From: JAHDCE01 sp051275765
GTDB taxonomy: Bacteria; Bacteroidota; Bacteroidia; Chitinophagales; Saprospiraceae
NCBI GenBank assembly: GCA_051275765.1
Contig: JBNMOV010000162.1
Location: 1 to 9,625 of the forward strand
Reading direction: 5' to 3'
DNA length: 9,625 nt
Shown here: piece after piece, positions 1 to 6,298 of the stretch
Layout: every line of letters begins with the position of its first letter
Position numbering within the stretch: position 1 is the first letter of the stretch
Program-made: the position numbers and the translations under genes
The notes under the pieces: model-generated
What the model was told of the DNA's origin: nothing
The model's input: the letters and a program-made list of their open reading frames with translations, nothing else
The model's database searches: none

Positions 1-360
1 GAACCTGTGAATGATTTTTGTACAAAAAAAGAGTATGAAGTTTTCATGTCTCAGGTCAATAGTTTTGAGAAAATGCTCATTCAATCTGATACTTATCTGA
101 TTAAACTTTATTTCTCAATATCAAAGAAAGAACAAGCTAAACGATTTAAGGAAATAAGAAATAGTGCTTTGAAACGGTGGAAAATGTCTCCTGTTGATGA
201 AAAAGCTCAATCGTTGTGGGATGAATATACGTCCTATAAAGATAGAATGTTTGAGACTACAAATACAGAAGACACCCCTTGGACAATCATAGATGCTAAT
301 AAGAAATCTAGTGCTCGATTAAATGCGATTGCACATATTTTAGAATCAATTCCTTATTGA
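1..360 (+). CDS. ppk2: Polyphosphate kinase 2, C-terminal part (5' end outside window)
   Basis: The reading frame is open from base 1 (Glu-Pro-Val-Asn...) and ends at TGA 358-360, so about 119 C-terminal residues are visible and the gene starts upstream. The GTG at base 7 is an internal valine codon rather than a start. The protein matches the C-terminal end of PPK2 kinases in order: EPV-x-x-FCT near the left edge, a stretch like LIKLYFSISKKEQAKRF, then LKRWKMSPVD, then PWTIIDANKK, ending in a helix that finishes IPY. PPK2 enzymes are cytoplasmic P-loop kinases that move phosphate between inorganic polyphosphate and nucleoside di- or monophosphates. The Walker A and B motifs lie upstream, so the subclass and nucleotide preference cannot be judged. 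It is transcribed towards the amine oxidase gene, and a palindromic repeat fills the shared 3' spacer. Family recognition is from memory of conserved motifs. Confidence 0.88.
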   Translation, partial: EPVNDFCTKKEYEVFMSQVNSFEKMLIQSDTYLIKLYFSISKKEQAKRFKEIRNSALKRWKMSPVDEKAQSLWDEYTSYKDRMFETTNTEDTPWTIIDANKKSSARLNAIAHILESIPY

Positions 361-666
361 AATAACTCCTTCGCATAATTTGGAGGGTATTATACTTATC
401 TCTTTACTTATACGCAATTGAATAATGGTTTTCGTATATAAACAGAACCATATTATTCAATAGACTTTATTACGAATAGTTTTTTATGAGAGATAAATTA
501 GAGACTTTGAAAATAAACAAGGCATTTTTCGAAAATCGTAGCCTTAGCTACGGTTGAGGGAAATAACGCAGTAGATTTTTAAAAGGTCGATTTGGCTATA
601 ATCAATTATTAGTAATAAAGTCTAATGGTATATAAGTTTTTATTTCTAAGATTGTTAAAAATAATT
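361..666. other. Convergent intergenic spacer without a gene
   Basis: This 306-bp spacer separates the 3' ends of ppk2 (plus) and the amine oxidase gene (minus). I see no credible coding frame. Its main content is the palindromic element at 461-624. Just before it, 421-458 can form a weak AT-rich hairpin (AATAATGGTT paired with AACCATATTATT, with a two-base bulge). No GC-rich stem followed by a T run is present for either gene, so the large palindrome is the best candidate for ending transcription from both sides. Confidence 0.6.
461..624. repeat. 164-bp imperfect palindrome with CGTAGC/GCTACG tip
   Basis: The outer arms are 461-481 (TAGACTTTATTACGAATAGTT) and 604-624, which reads TAGACTTTATTACTAATAATT on the other strand: 19 of 21 bases match. 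The axis lies at about 544-545, where CGTAGC (537-542) and GCTACG (547-552) flank the four-base loop CTTA. The sequence between tip and outer arms is also partly self-complementary, so the whole unit could fold as one long interrupted stem. No target-site duplication is visible at these ends. The same tip sequence and long-stem design recur at 9461-9625. Structure of this kind in a convergent spacer fits a repeat family that can act as a terminator, or a non-autonomous mobile element; the sequence does not decide between them. Confidence 0.7.
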
Positions 667-1707
667 CTATAATTTATCAGCAATAAAACGAGCACTTCTA
701 ATCGCTCCTTCCATATATCCTGGACAATAATTGGCTGTTTCTGCTCCTGCTATAAATAGACTATTATTCCAATAATCATTTTGATAAATAGAATGACCAT
801 TATTTTGATGTGGAAGAACATGAGCATCATATGGAGCAAAAGTAAAGGGTTCATTCCGCCAAACAGTTTCTTCATATTTCACAAAATCTTTAGCAATTTC
901 TCCATAGTACTTTTGTAATTGTTTCATCACGAGTTCTAATCGTTCTTCTTTGGAAACAGAAAAATAAGAACCATTAAAAAAACCTTTAAGTGCGAAATGT
1001 GATTTTTCATAATTTGAATGATCATACATTTCTGGAATAGGACCTACATTACTAAAAATAGTACCACTCTTATTTTTTTCTTTCCAAAAAGGTTGTTCAT
1101 AAGTCAATCCTATTTTAATAGATTCACCCATCCACGTATGCGTATTTTGAGCAATTTCTATAAGCTTTTGAGGAAGTGTAGGATTGAATTGTATAGTTTT
1201 AATTAATAAATATGGAGGTAATGTAGAGATTACTTTTTTCGTTTCAAAATGATGCATTTCTGAAAATAAAGAAATACCATTTTCTTCTTGTTGAATTGAC
1301 TTTATGCTTTGACTAAAATAGATTTGTTCATCATTAATTCCATTCGCTAAAGTATGAATTAATTTAGACGTTCCTCCTTTTACTCTATAACTAGGATCTG
1401 AATTATGTGGTAAATGAACTAACTGAGGAGGACTCGTAGAAGCAGGTTCGAAAATCGCTCGTTCACCTAGTTCTTGCTCAAAAATATCAATATTAAGTTC
1501 CTTTAACAAGGCTATTAAAGAGGTATGTTGCGTAGCTAGCCATGTCGCTCCCATTTCTATTTGATGACGAGTTTTTATCCTTCCTCCTAGTCTTTCTCTA
1601 GCTTCTACTACATTGACTATCAAATTATTATTTCTCAAAAAATAAGCAAGTGCTAGGCCTGTCAATCCTCCTCCTATAATCGTAATATCAGATTTTATCG
1701 TCTTCAT
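667..1707 (-). CDS. Flavin-dependent amine oxidase (MAO/FAD oxidoreductase family)
   Basis: This 346-residue protein carries the amine oxidase fold markers. There is an N-terminal Rossmann dinucleotide site (IIGGGLTG, about residues 10-17), the ribose-binding acid Glu35 and the following RLGGR (39-43). GATWL (53-57) fits the MAO family, QPFWKEKNKSG (205-215) should hold the flavin-N5 lysine, and the C-terminal FAD loop is ETANYCPGYMEGA (323-335). Family members oxidise amines to imines with O2, giving aldehyde, ammonia and peroxide after hydrolysis. It is shorter than typical MAO proteins (about 450-520 residues) and ends right after the FAD loop, so it has no membrane tail. The SGGC motif used for covalent FAD in human MAO is absent, so FAD is probably held non-covalently. 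ATG 1705-1707 follows an A-rich stretch containing AAGGAAA. It is the last gene of the minus-strand group, separated from the nitrilase by the MITE-like element. The substrate is unknown; desaturase or oxidase roles on other small amines are possible. Confidence 0.85.
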   Translation of the reverse strand: MKTIKSDITIIGGGLTGLALAYFLRNNNLIVNVVEARERLGGRIKTRHQIEMGATWLATQHTSLIALLKELNIDIFEQELGERAIFEPASTSPPQLVHLPHNSDPSYRVKGGTSKLIHTLANGINDEQIYFSQSIKSIQQEENGISLFSEMHHFETKKVISTLPPYLLIKTIQFNPTLPQKLIEIAQNTHTWMGESIKIGLTYEQPFWKEKNKSGTIFSNVGPIPEMYDHSNYEKSHFALKGFFNGSYFSVSKEERLELVMKQLQKYYGEIAKDFVKYEETVWRNEPFTFAPYDAHVLPHQNNGHSIYQNDYWNNSLFIAGAETANYCPGYMEGAIRSARFIADKL

Positions 1708-1723
1708 ATTTTTTCCTTATCTA

Positions 1724-1732
1724 CATGGATTA
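1724..1732. repeat. Target-site duplication, left copy (9 bp)
   Basis: CATGGATTA directly abuts the left terminal inverted repeat of the element at 1733-1914 and is identical to the copy at 1915-1923. Confidence 0.85.
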
Positions 1733-1914
1733 AACGGCATTTTCATAAAAAATATTTCCGTCGTTTCAGGTCTTTATTCATCTGAAATTAAGAGAAGATT
1801 GGGTGAAAAACTTTACGAATCAAACTTTAATATCACATTGTGCATATGTGTTAGGTGAACAAACACCTGACACGGCGAAGAAATTAAGGTTTTCATTTTT
1901 ATGAAAATGCCGTT
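1733..1914. mobile_element. 182-bp MITE-like element with 19-bp TIRs
   Basis: Both ends read inward AACGGCATTTTCATAAAAA without a mismatch (19 bp). The element is flanked exactly by the 9-bp direct repeat CATGGATTA. Inside the ends, a second gapped inverted repeat continues: CCGTCGTTTCAGGTCTTTATTC on the left against a similar block at 1857-1883 read on the other strand. The element could therefore fold into a long hairpin. A small AGGTG/CACCT stem lies at 1853-1868. No transposase is encoded, so movement would need an autonomous relative elsewhere in the genome. A 9-bp duplication fits IS1-like, IS4-like or IS256-like transposases, but the family cannot be assigned from this alone. It lies between nitrilase and amine oxidase genes read in the same direction. 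One open frame (1749-1904) runs through it but has no ATG. Confidence 0.85.
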
Positions 1915-1923
1915 CATGGATTA
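1915..1923. repeat. Target-site duplication, right copy (9 bp)
   Basis: CATGGATTA directly follows the right terminal inverted repeat and ends three bases before the nitrilase stop codon, so the insertion did not alter the nitrilase reading frame. Confidence 0.85.
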
Positions 1924-1926
1924 GTA

Positions 1927-2877
1927 TTAATCCTCAATATCTAAAATAGACTGCCGTTTTCTATTAATCATTAATTTAGTTACATCTGGACGAGAATAAT
2001 GTCCTACAGAATCAAAATTATGACGCTCTTCCAATACTCGATTAAAATCAATCGTTCCAGTAAATAAACCTTCTTTATTGACAATTGGTTCTATGATCCA
2101 TTCACCATTTGGAGCAGCTATACATGAACCTCCATCTGCTAATATATCTGGAGCATTTTCTATAATCTTTTCTAGATGAGGCGTATCCTTTGGAAAATCC
2201 TCTTTTCTCATTAAACCAGACACAGACACGACAAAAGACCTCGATTCTTTGGCGATAAAAGACGTAATATCATCTGTATTTCGTTTAGCACCTGGCCATA
2301 CAGCGACATGAAGATTCTCGCCTTGTCCATACAAAGCCGTTCTCGCCAAAGGCATCCAATTTTCCCAACAATTGAGTCCACCTACTGTAAATTTTTTCAA
2401 AGAATGTACTCTTAAACCATGACCATCGCCAGGTGACCAAGTTAGACGTTCGTCATATGTAGGTTGTAACTTTCGATGTACCGATTTGATTTTTCCTTTG
2501 GCATTAATATACACGAGCGAACAATATAAACTATGCCCTCCCCTATTCTTTGCTCGTTCTATAATACCTAGATAAATAGCGATATGATATTCCTTAGCCA
2601 GTTGACAAATGTCATCCAGTTCTCCTGCTTCTATCTGTATAGAATTTCTAATATAATGTGCATGAATTTCTTTTTGAATCGTAGAATTGAATGCTGCACC
2701 ATCTGTCAAAGACAACCAAAAAGGATAACCAGGAAGCAGCCCTTCTCCAAAAATAACGAGTTCGCATTTCTCGACTCCTGCTTCTATGATATAGGATTTT
2801 ATTTTGTCCTTCGTTTGTTCTTTATTGAGCCAAACGGGGGCTATTTGAGCCATGCCTATTTTTAGTGTGTTTTGCAT
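1927..2877 (-). CDS. Nitrilase (carbon-nitrogen hydrolase superfamily, branch 1)
   Basis: This is a 316-residue cytoplasmic enzyme with the complete nitrilase triad. Glu45 lies in FGEGLLPGYPFW, Lys136 in HRKLQPTYDERLTW, and Cys170 in GGLNCWENWMPLAR. The CWENWMPLAR-x-x-LY-x-QGE signature and the YPFW block mark a true nitrilase rather than an amidase or carbamoylase branch. Such enzymes turn an R-C≡N group into the carboxylic acid and ammonia through a cysteine thioimidate, and usually assemble into spirals or large homo-oligomers. Length is normal for the family. The gene lies 44 bp after the BCCT transporter gene, so the two probably share a message. The expected downstream partner, the amine oxidase, is separated by the MITE-like insertion just past the stop. 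The nitrile (aliphatic, aryl or arylaceto) is not predictable from the sequence. The other members of the known Nit1C nitrilase cluster (radical SAM, GNAT and others) are not in this window. Confidence 0.92.
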   Translation of the reverse strand: MQNTLKIGMAQIAPVWLNKEQTKDKIKSYIIEAGVEKCELVIFGEGLLPGYPFWLSLTDGAAFNSTIQKEIHAHYIRNSIQIEAGELDDICQLAKEYHIAIYLGIIERAKNRGGHSLYCSLVYINAKGKIKSVHRKLQPTYDERLTWSPGDGHGLRVHSLKKFTVGGLNCWENWMPLARTALYGQGENLHVAVWPGAKRNTDDITSFIAKESRSFVVSVSGLMRKEDFPKDTPHLEKIIENAPDILADGGSCIAAPNGEWIIEPIVNKEGLFTGTIDFNRVLEERHNFDSVGHYSRPDVTKLMINRKRQSILDIED

Positions 2878-2921
2878 CTTTTATTTACTTTATTGACATT
2901 AGGCACCTTCAAACATCAAAC

Positions 2922-4451
2922 CTATTCTTCCTTCAACATCTCCTTATTCAACAACATTTTAACTAAAGATATGGCAGCCAAAATAATGATAAATAAAGCA
3001 GGAAATCCGCCTAATACAGACAAGATCCTTATTCCATTAATGCCATTGGTGGAAAGCATGATATAAGTTAGTCCGCCAATGACTAAACCCCATATTATTT
3101 TGATAAAAGTAGGTGCTTCGCCATCGTTTTCTTGGCTATCTATGGAAGAAATAGAACTCATCGCAGAGATATTGGAATCTGCTGCGGTTACGTAGGATAG
3201 AAAAATAATACATAAGGTGAAAATGCTAAGTATTTTACCAAAATGGAGCTTGGAAAATACTTCGTACATCACGGATTCTTCTCCGTTTTGAGTCATTAAT
3301 GTATAGAGCGAATTATCTAATAACTCATTCATATGCAAAGTGATTCCGCTGATTATCGTCATCCAAATAATGGCAAAAACGGACGGAATAATCAGATTAA
3401 AATGAATATAATCTCTTACAGTGTAACCTTTGGCTATACGTCCTAAAAAAAGAGAAGCAATAGGTGCCCATGCAAACCAATTTGCCCAATAAAAGATGCT
3501 CCAGCTATTGAGCCAAGAATCATCCAAACCACTTCCTAAATTGGTACTTCTAGGAATAAAATCGATGATATAATCCTTCATTCCTATCACGCCTAAGGAT
3601 AATGTTTCTGTAGGATAACCTAATGTAAATACATAAAAGGCGATAAAAATAAAGGCGATAATATTAATGGTAGATAACCATTTGATTCCTTTTTGTAAAC
3701 CTGTAATCGCCGAAAGAATAAAACTAGCTATAATCAATATTCCAACTATCGCCATCAAAGTATTATTCTTTTCTAATCCAAAAAGATATTCTAATCCACC
3801 TAACATAGACAAAATTCCAGCTCCCAAAGAAGCAGACATTCCTAAGACTAAAGCATACAAACAAATGATATCTAATATATTATTTTGAGTATTATTTCCG
3901 TCTTTTTGAGTAATCGGATATAGGAGCGAAGACATCCTAAATGGTCTTTTTAAATTATAATAAACCAGTGCGAAAACCAATCCCGTAATGCAATAAATCG
4001 CATAAGGTGTAAATGACCAATGCATATACATGGTAGACATCGCAAATTCTAATGATTCTGCTGAATTGTTTGCGATTTGAAGTCCTTCGGGTGGTGTGGC
4101 GTAATGATATAAAGGTTCTGCACAGCCCCAAAAAAGAATTCCTGTAGCTATCGTGGTACAAATACTGATGGCAAACCATCTCCATTTAGTCAGGATAGGT
4201 TCTGCTTTTTCTCCTCCTATTTTTATTTTAGCTAAAGGAGAAAAATAAGTAATGGCGAGTAAAATGATAAACACAAAACTGCTCCAAGTAAATAACCAAC
4301 CAAATTTGGCTAATACCCAATCATTCGTAGTAGTAATAACTTTTGTGAATAATTCATGATTGATTTGGCTAAAAATAACTGTTCCAAGAATGAGGAGTAA
4401 AGGAGGATAAAATACCCATTTATTGATTTTGTTTTGATCTGTTTCTTGCAT
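2922..4451 (-). CDS. BCCT-family transporter (betaine/carnitine/choline type)
   Basis: This 509-residue inner-membrane protein has about twelve hydrophobic segments and the BCCT landmarks. Residues 103-113 read TGILFWGCAEP (TM3). The aromatic box WSIFYWANWFAW lies at 317-328, followed by LGRIAKGYTVRDY (336-348), and TAADSN at 422-427 corresponds to the TSADS segment of TM8. BCCT carriers import compounds with a quaternary ammonium or similar charged group, driven by sodium or protons or by exchange. The long N- and C-terminal extensions that sense osmotic stress in BetP are missing, so a nutrient-uptake role is more likely than osmoprotection. By my alignment the TM3 glycine motif G-M-G-I-G reads T-I-A-T-G here and the serine of the TM8 sodium site is alanine, so ion coupling may differ. 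It starts 14 bp after the small membrane protein gene and ends 44 bp before the nitrilase. The substrate is unknown. Confidence 0.9.
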   Translation of the reverse strand: MQETDQNKINKWVFYPPLLLILGTVIFSQINHELFTKVITTTNDWVLAKFGWLFTWSSFVFIILLAITYFSPLAKIKIGGEKAEPILTKWRWFAISICTTIATGILFWGCAEPLYHYATPPEGLQIANNSAESLEFAMSTMYMHWSFTPYAIYCITGLVFALVYYNLKRPFRMSSLLYPITQKDGNNTQNNILDIICLYALVLGMSASLGAGILSMLGGLEYLFGLEKNNTLMAIVGILIIASFILSAITGLQKGIKWLSTINIIAFIFIAFYVFTLGYPTETLSLGVIGMKDYIIDFIPRSTNLGSGLDDSWLNSWSIFYWANWFAWAPIASLFLGRIAKGYTVRDYIHFNLIIPSVFAIIWMTIISGITLHMNELLDNSLYTLMTQNGEESVMYEVFSKLHFGKILSIFTLCIIFLSYVTAADSNISAMSSISSIDSQENDGEAPTFIKIIWGLVIGGLTYIMLSTNGINGIRILSVLGGFPALFIIILAAISLVKMLLNKEMLKEE

Positions 4452-4465
4452 ACTCTTATTTCAAT

Positions 4466-4930
4466 CTATTTTTTACTACTCAACCTTTCCCTAAAAGTAG
4501 GATCGAGTTCCTGCACCGTAGTCAACGAAGATAACTTTTTATTGATGGCTTCCCAATCTGCATCACTGAATTCATATTCCCAAATCGTAGTGTAGTTATC
4601 TTTATTATAGATTTTAATCCCGTTTTTGGTGTGTCCATAAGTCTTAATGGGCTGTGCTTTTAAATTCTTGTATTGGAATTTATATTGTCCTCCCTTTTCA
4701 ATACTAAGACTTGTGTTTTCAAAGGTTATTTCATCAACTAATCCCTTCATTTTTACACTCAATAAATCCAAAATAATCATAGGAATAAATAACAATAAAA
4801 TTAATTTTGAACTTAATGCAAATGCTGTCATCAGAATAACAACCACTGGCATCAAAAACCTGAAGCCATGTTTTTTGAAGGATATTTTGACAATATTTAA
4901 TCTTTGGAAATTTTCGTTCATGCCTTTCAT
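4466..4930 (-). CDS. Small membrane protein of unknown function, PH-like C-terminal half
   Basis: I do not recognise this 154-residue protein. After a basic N-terminus there are two close hydrophobic segments (about residues 24-39 and 41-58, with a short break), then a soluble part rich in predicted strands (TYGHTKNGIKIYNK, TTIWEYEF) and a final helix (DADWEAINKKLSSL). Two membrane segments followed by a small beta domain resembles bacterial PH-like or YcxB-like membrane proteins, but this is only an architectural likeness. ATG 4928-4930 is used here; a second ATG three codons later is equally possible. The gene stops 14 bp before the BCCT start, so it is probably the first gene of that operon. 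The strong terminator hairpin ends 21 bp before the start codon, leaving unusually little room for a promoter. Confidence 0.75.
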   Translation of the reverse strand: MKGMNENFQRLNIVKISFKKHGFRFLMPVVVILMTAFALSSKLILLLFIPMIILDLLSVKMKGLVDEITFENTSLSIEKGGQYKFQYKNLKAQPIKTYGHTKNGIKIYNKDNYTTIWEYEFSDADWEAINKKLSSLTTVQELDPTFRERLSSKK

Positions 4931-4951
4931 TATTATATATTAGAAAGTGTA

Positions 4952-4990
4952 AAAAAAATGGATGTAGATCCCATCTACATCCATTTTTTT
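4952..4990. terminator. Bidirectional intrinsic terminator
   Basis: The 18-base arms AAAAAAATGGATGTAGAT (4952-4969) and ATCTACATCCATTTTTTT (4973-4990) are perfectly complementary around the loop CCC. Read on either strand the stem is followed by a run of seven or more T. On the minus strand it lies 75 bp after the DUF3999-like gene and would end the DUF2339/DUF3999 transcript before the next gene at 4930. Confidence 0.92.
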
Positions 4991-5065
4991 ATATTATTTA
5001 AGTCCATCATCTACTCGTTAGGATAAATTATAAAAACTCTACTCTAACTGTAAACTGTTTATTGG

Positions 5066-6298
5066 TCAATGTTTACTGCTCTCCCCTTCCTTCTTCATCA
5101 TCTGAAAAGTAAACCAACCCAACACAATAATAACTAATCCCATAATTCCATACAACCACATTTCATTTTCAAATAATGGGCTGCCTTTCACTTCTTCTGC
5201 CTTATCTGTTTTTTCTTCCTTTCCTAGCGTAAGACTTTTAAGGTTTTCTGGTATTTTATCCTCGAAATAACTAATGTCGTATTGAGGAGCAGAAGCTGTT
5301 TCATTACCATATGCTAGATAATATTTCGCAGGTTTTGAAATACGTGTTACCAATTCATGTTGATAGCCATTGATAATAATAGAGCCTATATTCAATGGTT
5401 GATTATCATTATTATCAATGATAATTTTCAGGTGCTGTGTAGCAGTACTTCTGAAATTGAATGTCCCTTCTTCCATTGAATTCAAGGTAGTATTGACTAG
5501 GCTAGAATAATTCAGTTTCCAACCTTTTTGAGTCTGTACACTATCTCTGGCATATTGTATTTTCAAAGGGCGATAATAATCTATTTCGTCCTTGATTTCA
5601 ATCTGTACTTGACTCAATGGAACAACCTCTCCCAAGTCAATCGATATCCCTGTCCTTTTCTTTTCAGCGTTATTTTCCTTATCCATTCTTTTGATAGGAA
5701 AATTGACATAATTACCTTTCGTAAATGTATTGAGAGCAAGGCTACTAGAAAGCAATTTTGGCTTTTCTTTGCTATTAATAACTACACGAAAATAACGATA
5801 TTTAGAATCCTTGAAAGCAATGTCCGTAAACTGATAATCTGTTATCGCATTCTTGATCGAAAGTATTCTATAATTCTCCACTACAGTAAACCATTCCTTT
5901 TGGTCCTGACTACCTTCTAGCTTTATTTTCCAATCAAAGTTCTCTTGTTCGAAATTAAGATGAATATGATTGACTACATTTTCAGTAGGCATTTTGTAGG
6001 TGAAAAAATATTGATTTCCTTTCTTAGACTCATTCAGTAGCTTGGCATCGTATGCATTGCTTTCTGTTTTGTCTTCAGTGATTCCTATGATGTAAGGAGC
6101 TTCGATAGATTCGCCTTCATCGCTAGTGCCATAGATTCTCATATTTTGAGAACTTACATCATGTGGCAATACGATTTTATGCCATTCTTCTGAGATACCT
6201 TGTATTTCTCTTTTACTATCGTATTCATTGACTTGTGCGAATGCAGTATTAGCAATAAAAACTAATGCTAGTAAAACAATATTATTTTTCATTTTCAT
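5066..6298 (-). CDS. DUF3999-like exported protein with C-terminal membrane anchor
   Basis: About 410 residues. A Sec signal peptide is clear (MKNNIVLLALVFIANTAFAQ, probable cut after AFA). The mature part (about residues 20-370) is soluble and beta-rich with two blocks that look like discoidin or galactose-binding-like folds: one around LEGSQDQKEWFTV and YRYFRVVI, another around GISIDLGEVVPLSQVQIEI and HLKIIID. It ends with one membrane helix (MWLYGIMGLVIIVLGWF) and a short charged tail. The design is a periplasmic domain tethered to the inner membrane. The starts at 6292, 6298 and 6310 all overlap the end of the DUF2339 gene; 6298 gives a lysine-rich signal peptide start, and the overlap indicates translational coupling. 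DUF3999 genes are often next to DUF2339 genes, which supports the assignment. Function is unknown; a ligand-binding or envelope-sensing partner of the polytopic protein is inference. Confidence 0.78.
   Translation of the reverse strand: MKMKNNIVLLALVFIANTAFAQVNEYDSKREIQGISEEWHKIVLPHDVSSQNMRIYGTSDEGESIEAPYIIGITEDKTESNAYDAKLLNESKKGNQYFFTYKMPTENVVNHIHLNFEQENFDWKIKLEGSQDQKEWFTVVENYRILSIKNAITDYQFTDIAFKDSKYRYFRVVINSKEKPKLLSSSLALNTFTKGNYVNFPIKRMDKENNAEKKRTGISIDLGEVVPLSQVQIEIKDEIDYYRPLKIQYARDSVQTQKGWKLNYSSLVNTTLNSMEEGTFNFRSTATQHLKIIIDNNDNQPLNIGSIIINGYQHELVTRISKPAKYYLAYGNETASAPQYDISYFEDKIPENLKSLTLGKEEKTDKAEEVKGSPLFENEMWLYGIMGLVIIVLGWFTFQMMKKEGESSKH

Noticed and set aside
7..360. Start of the first gene at GTG base 7
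   Set aside because: The frame is open to base 1 and the residues before it (Glu-Pro) fit the PPK2 family, so the gene is cut by the window edge.
421..458. Hairpin as terminator of ppk2
   Set aside because: The stem is AT-rich with a two-base bulge and has no following T run, so it is too weak to call.
1749..1904. Open frame of 51 codons inside the MITE (ends ...KKLRFSFL)
   Set aside because: It has no ATG, starts right after a stop in the terminal repeat, and its first start-like codon is a GTG at 1803. The frame follows from the element's sequence and matches no transposase that I recognise.
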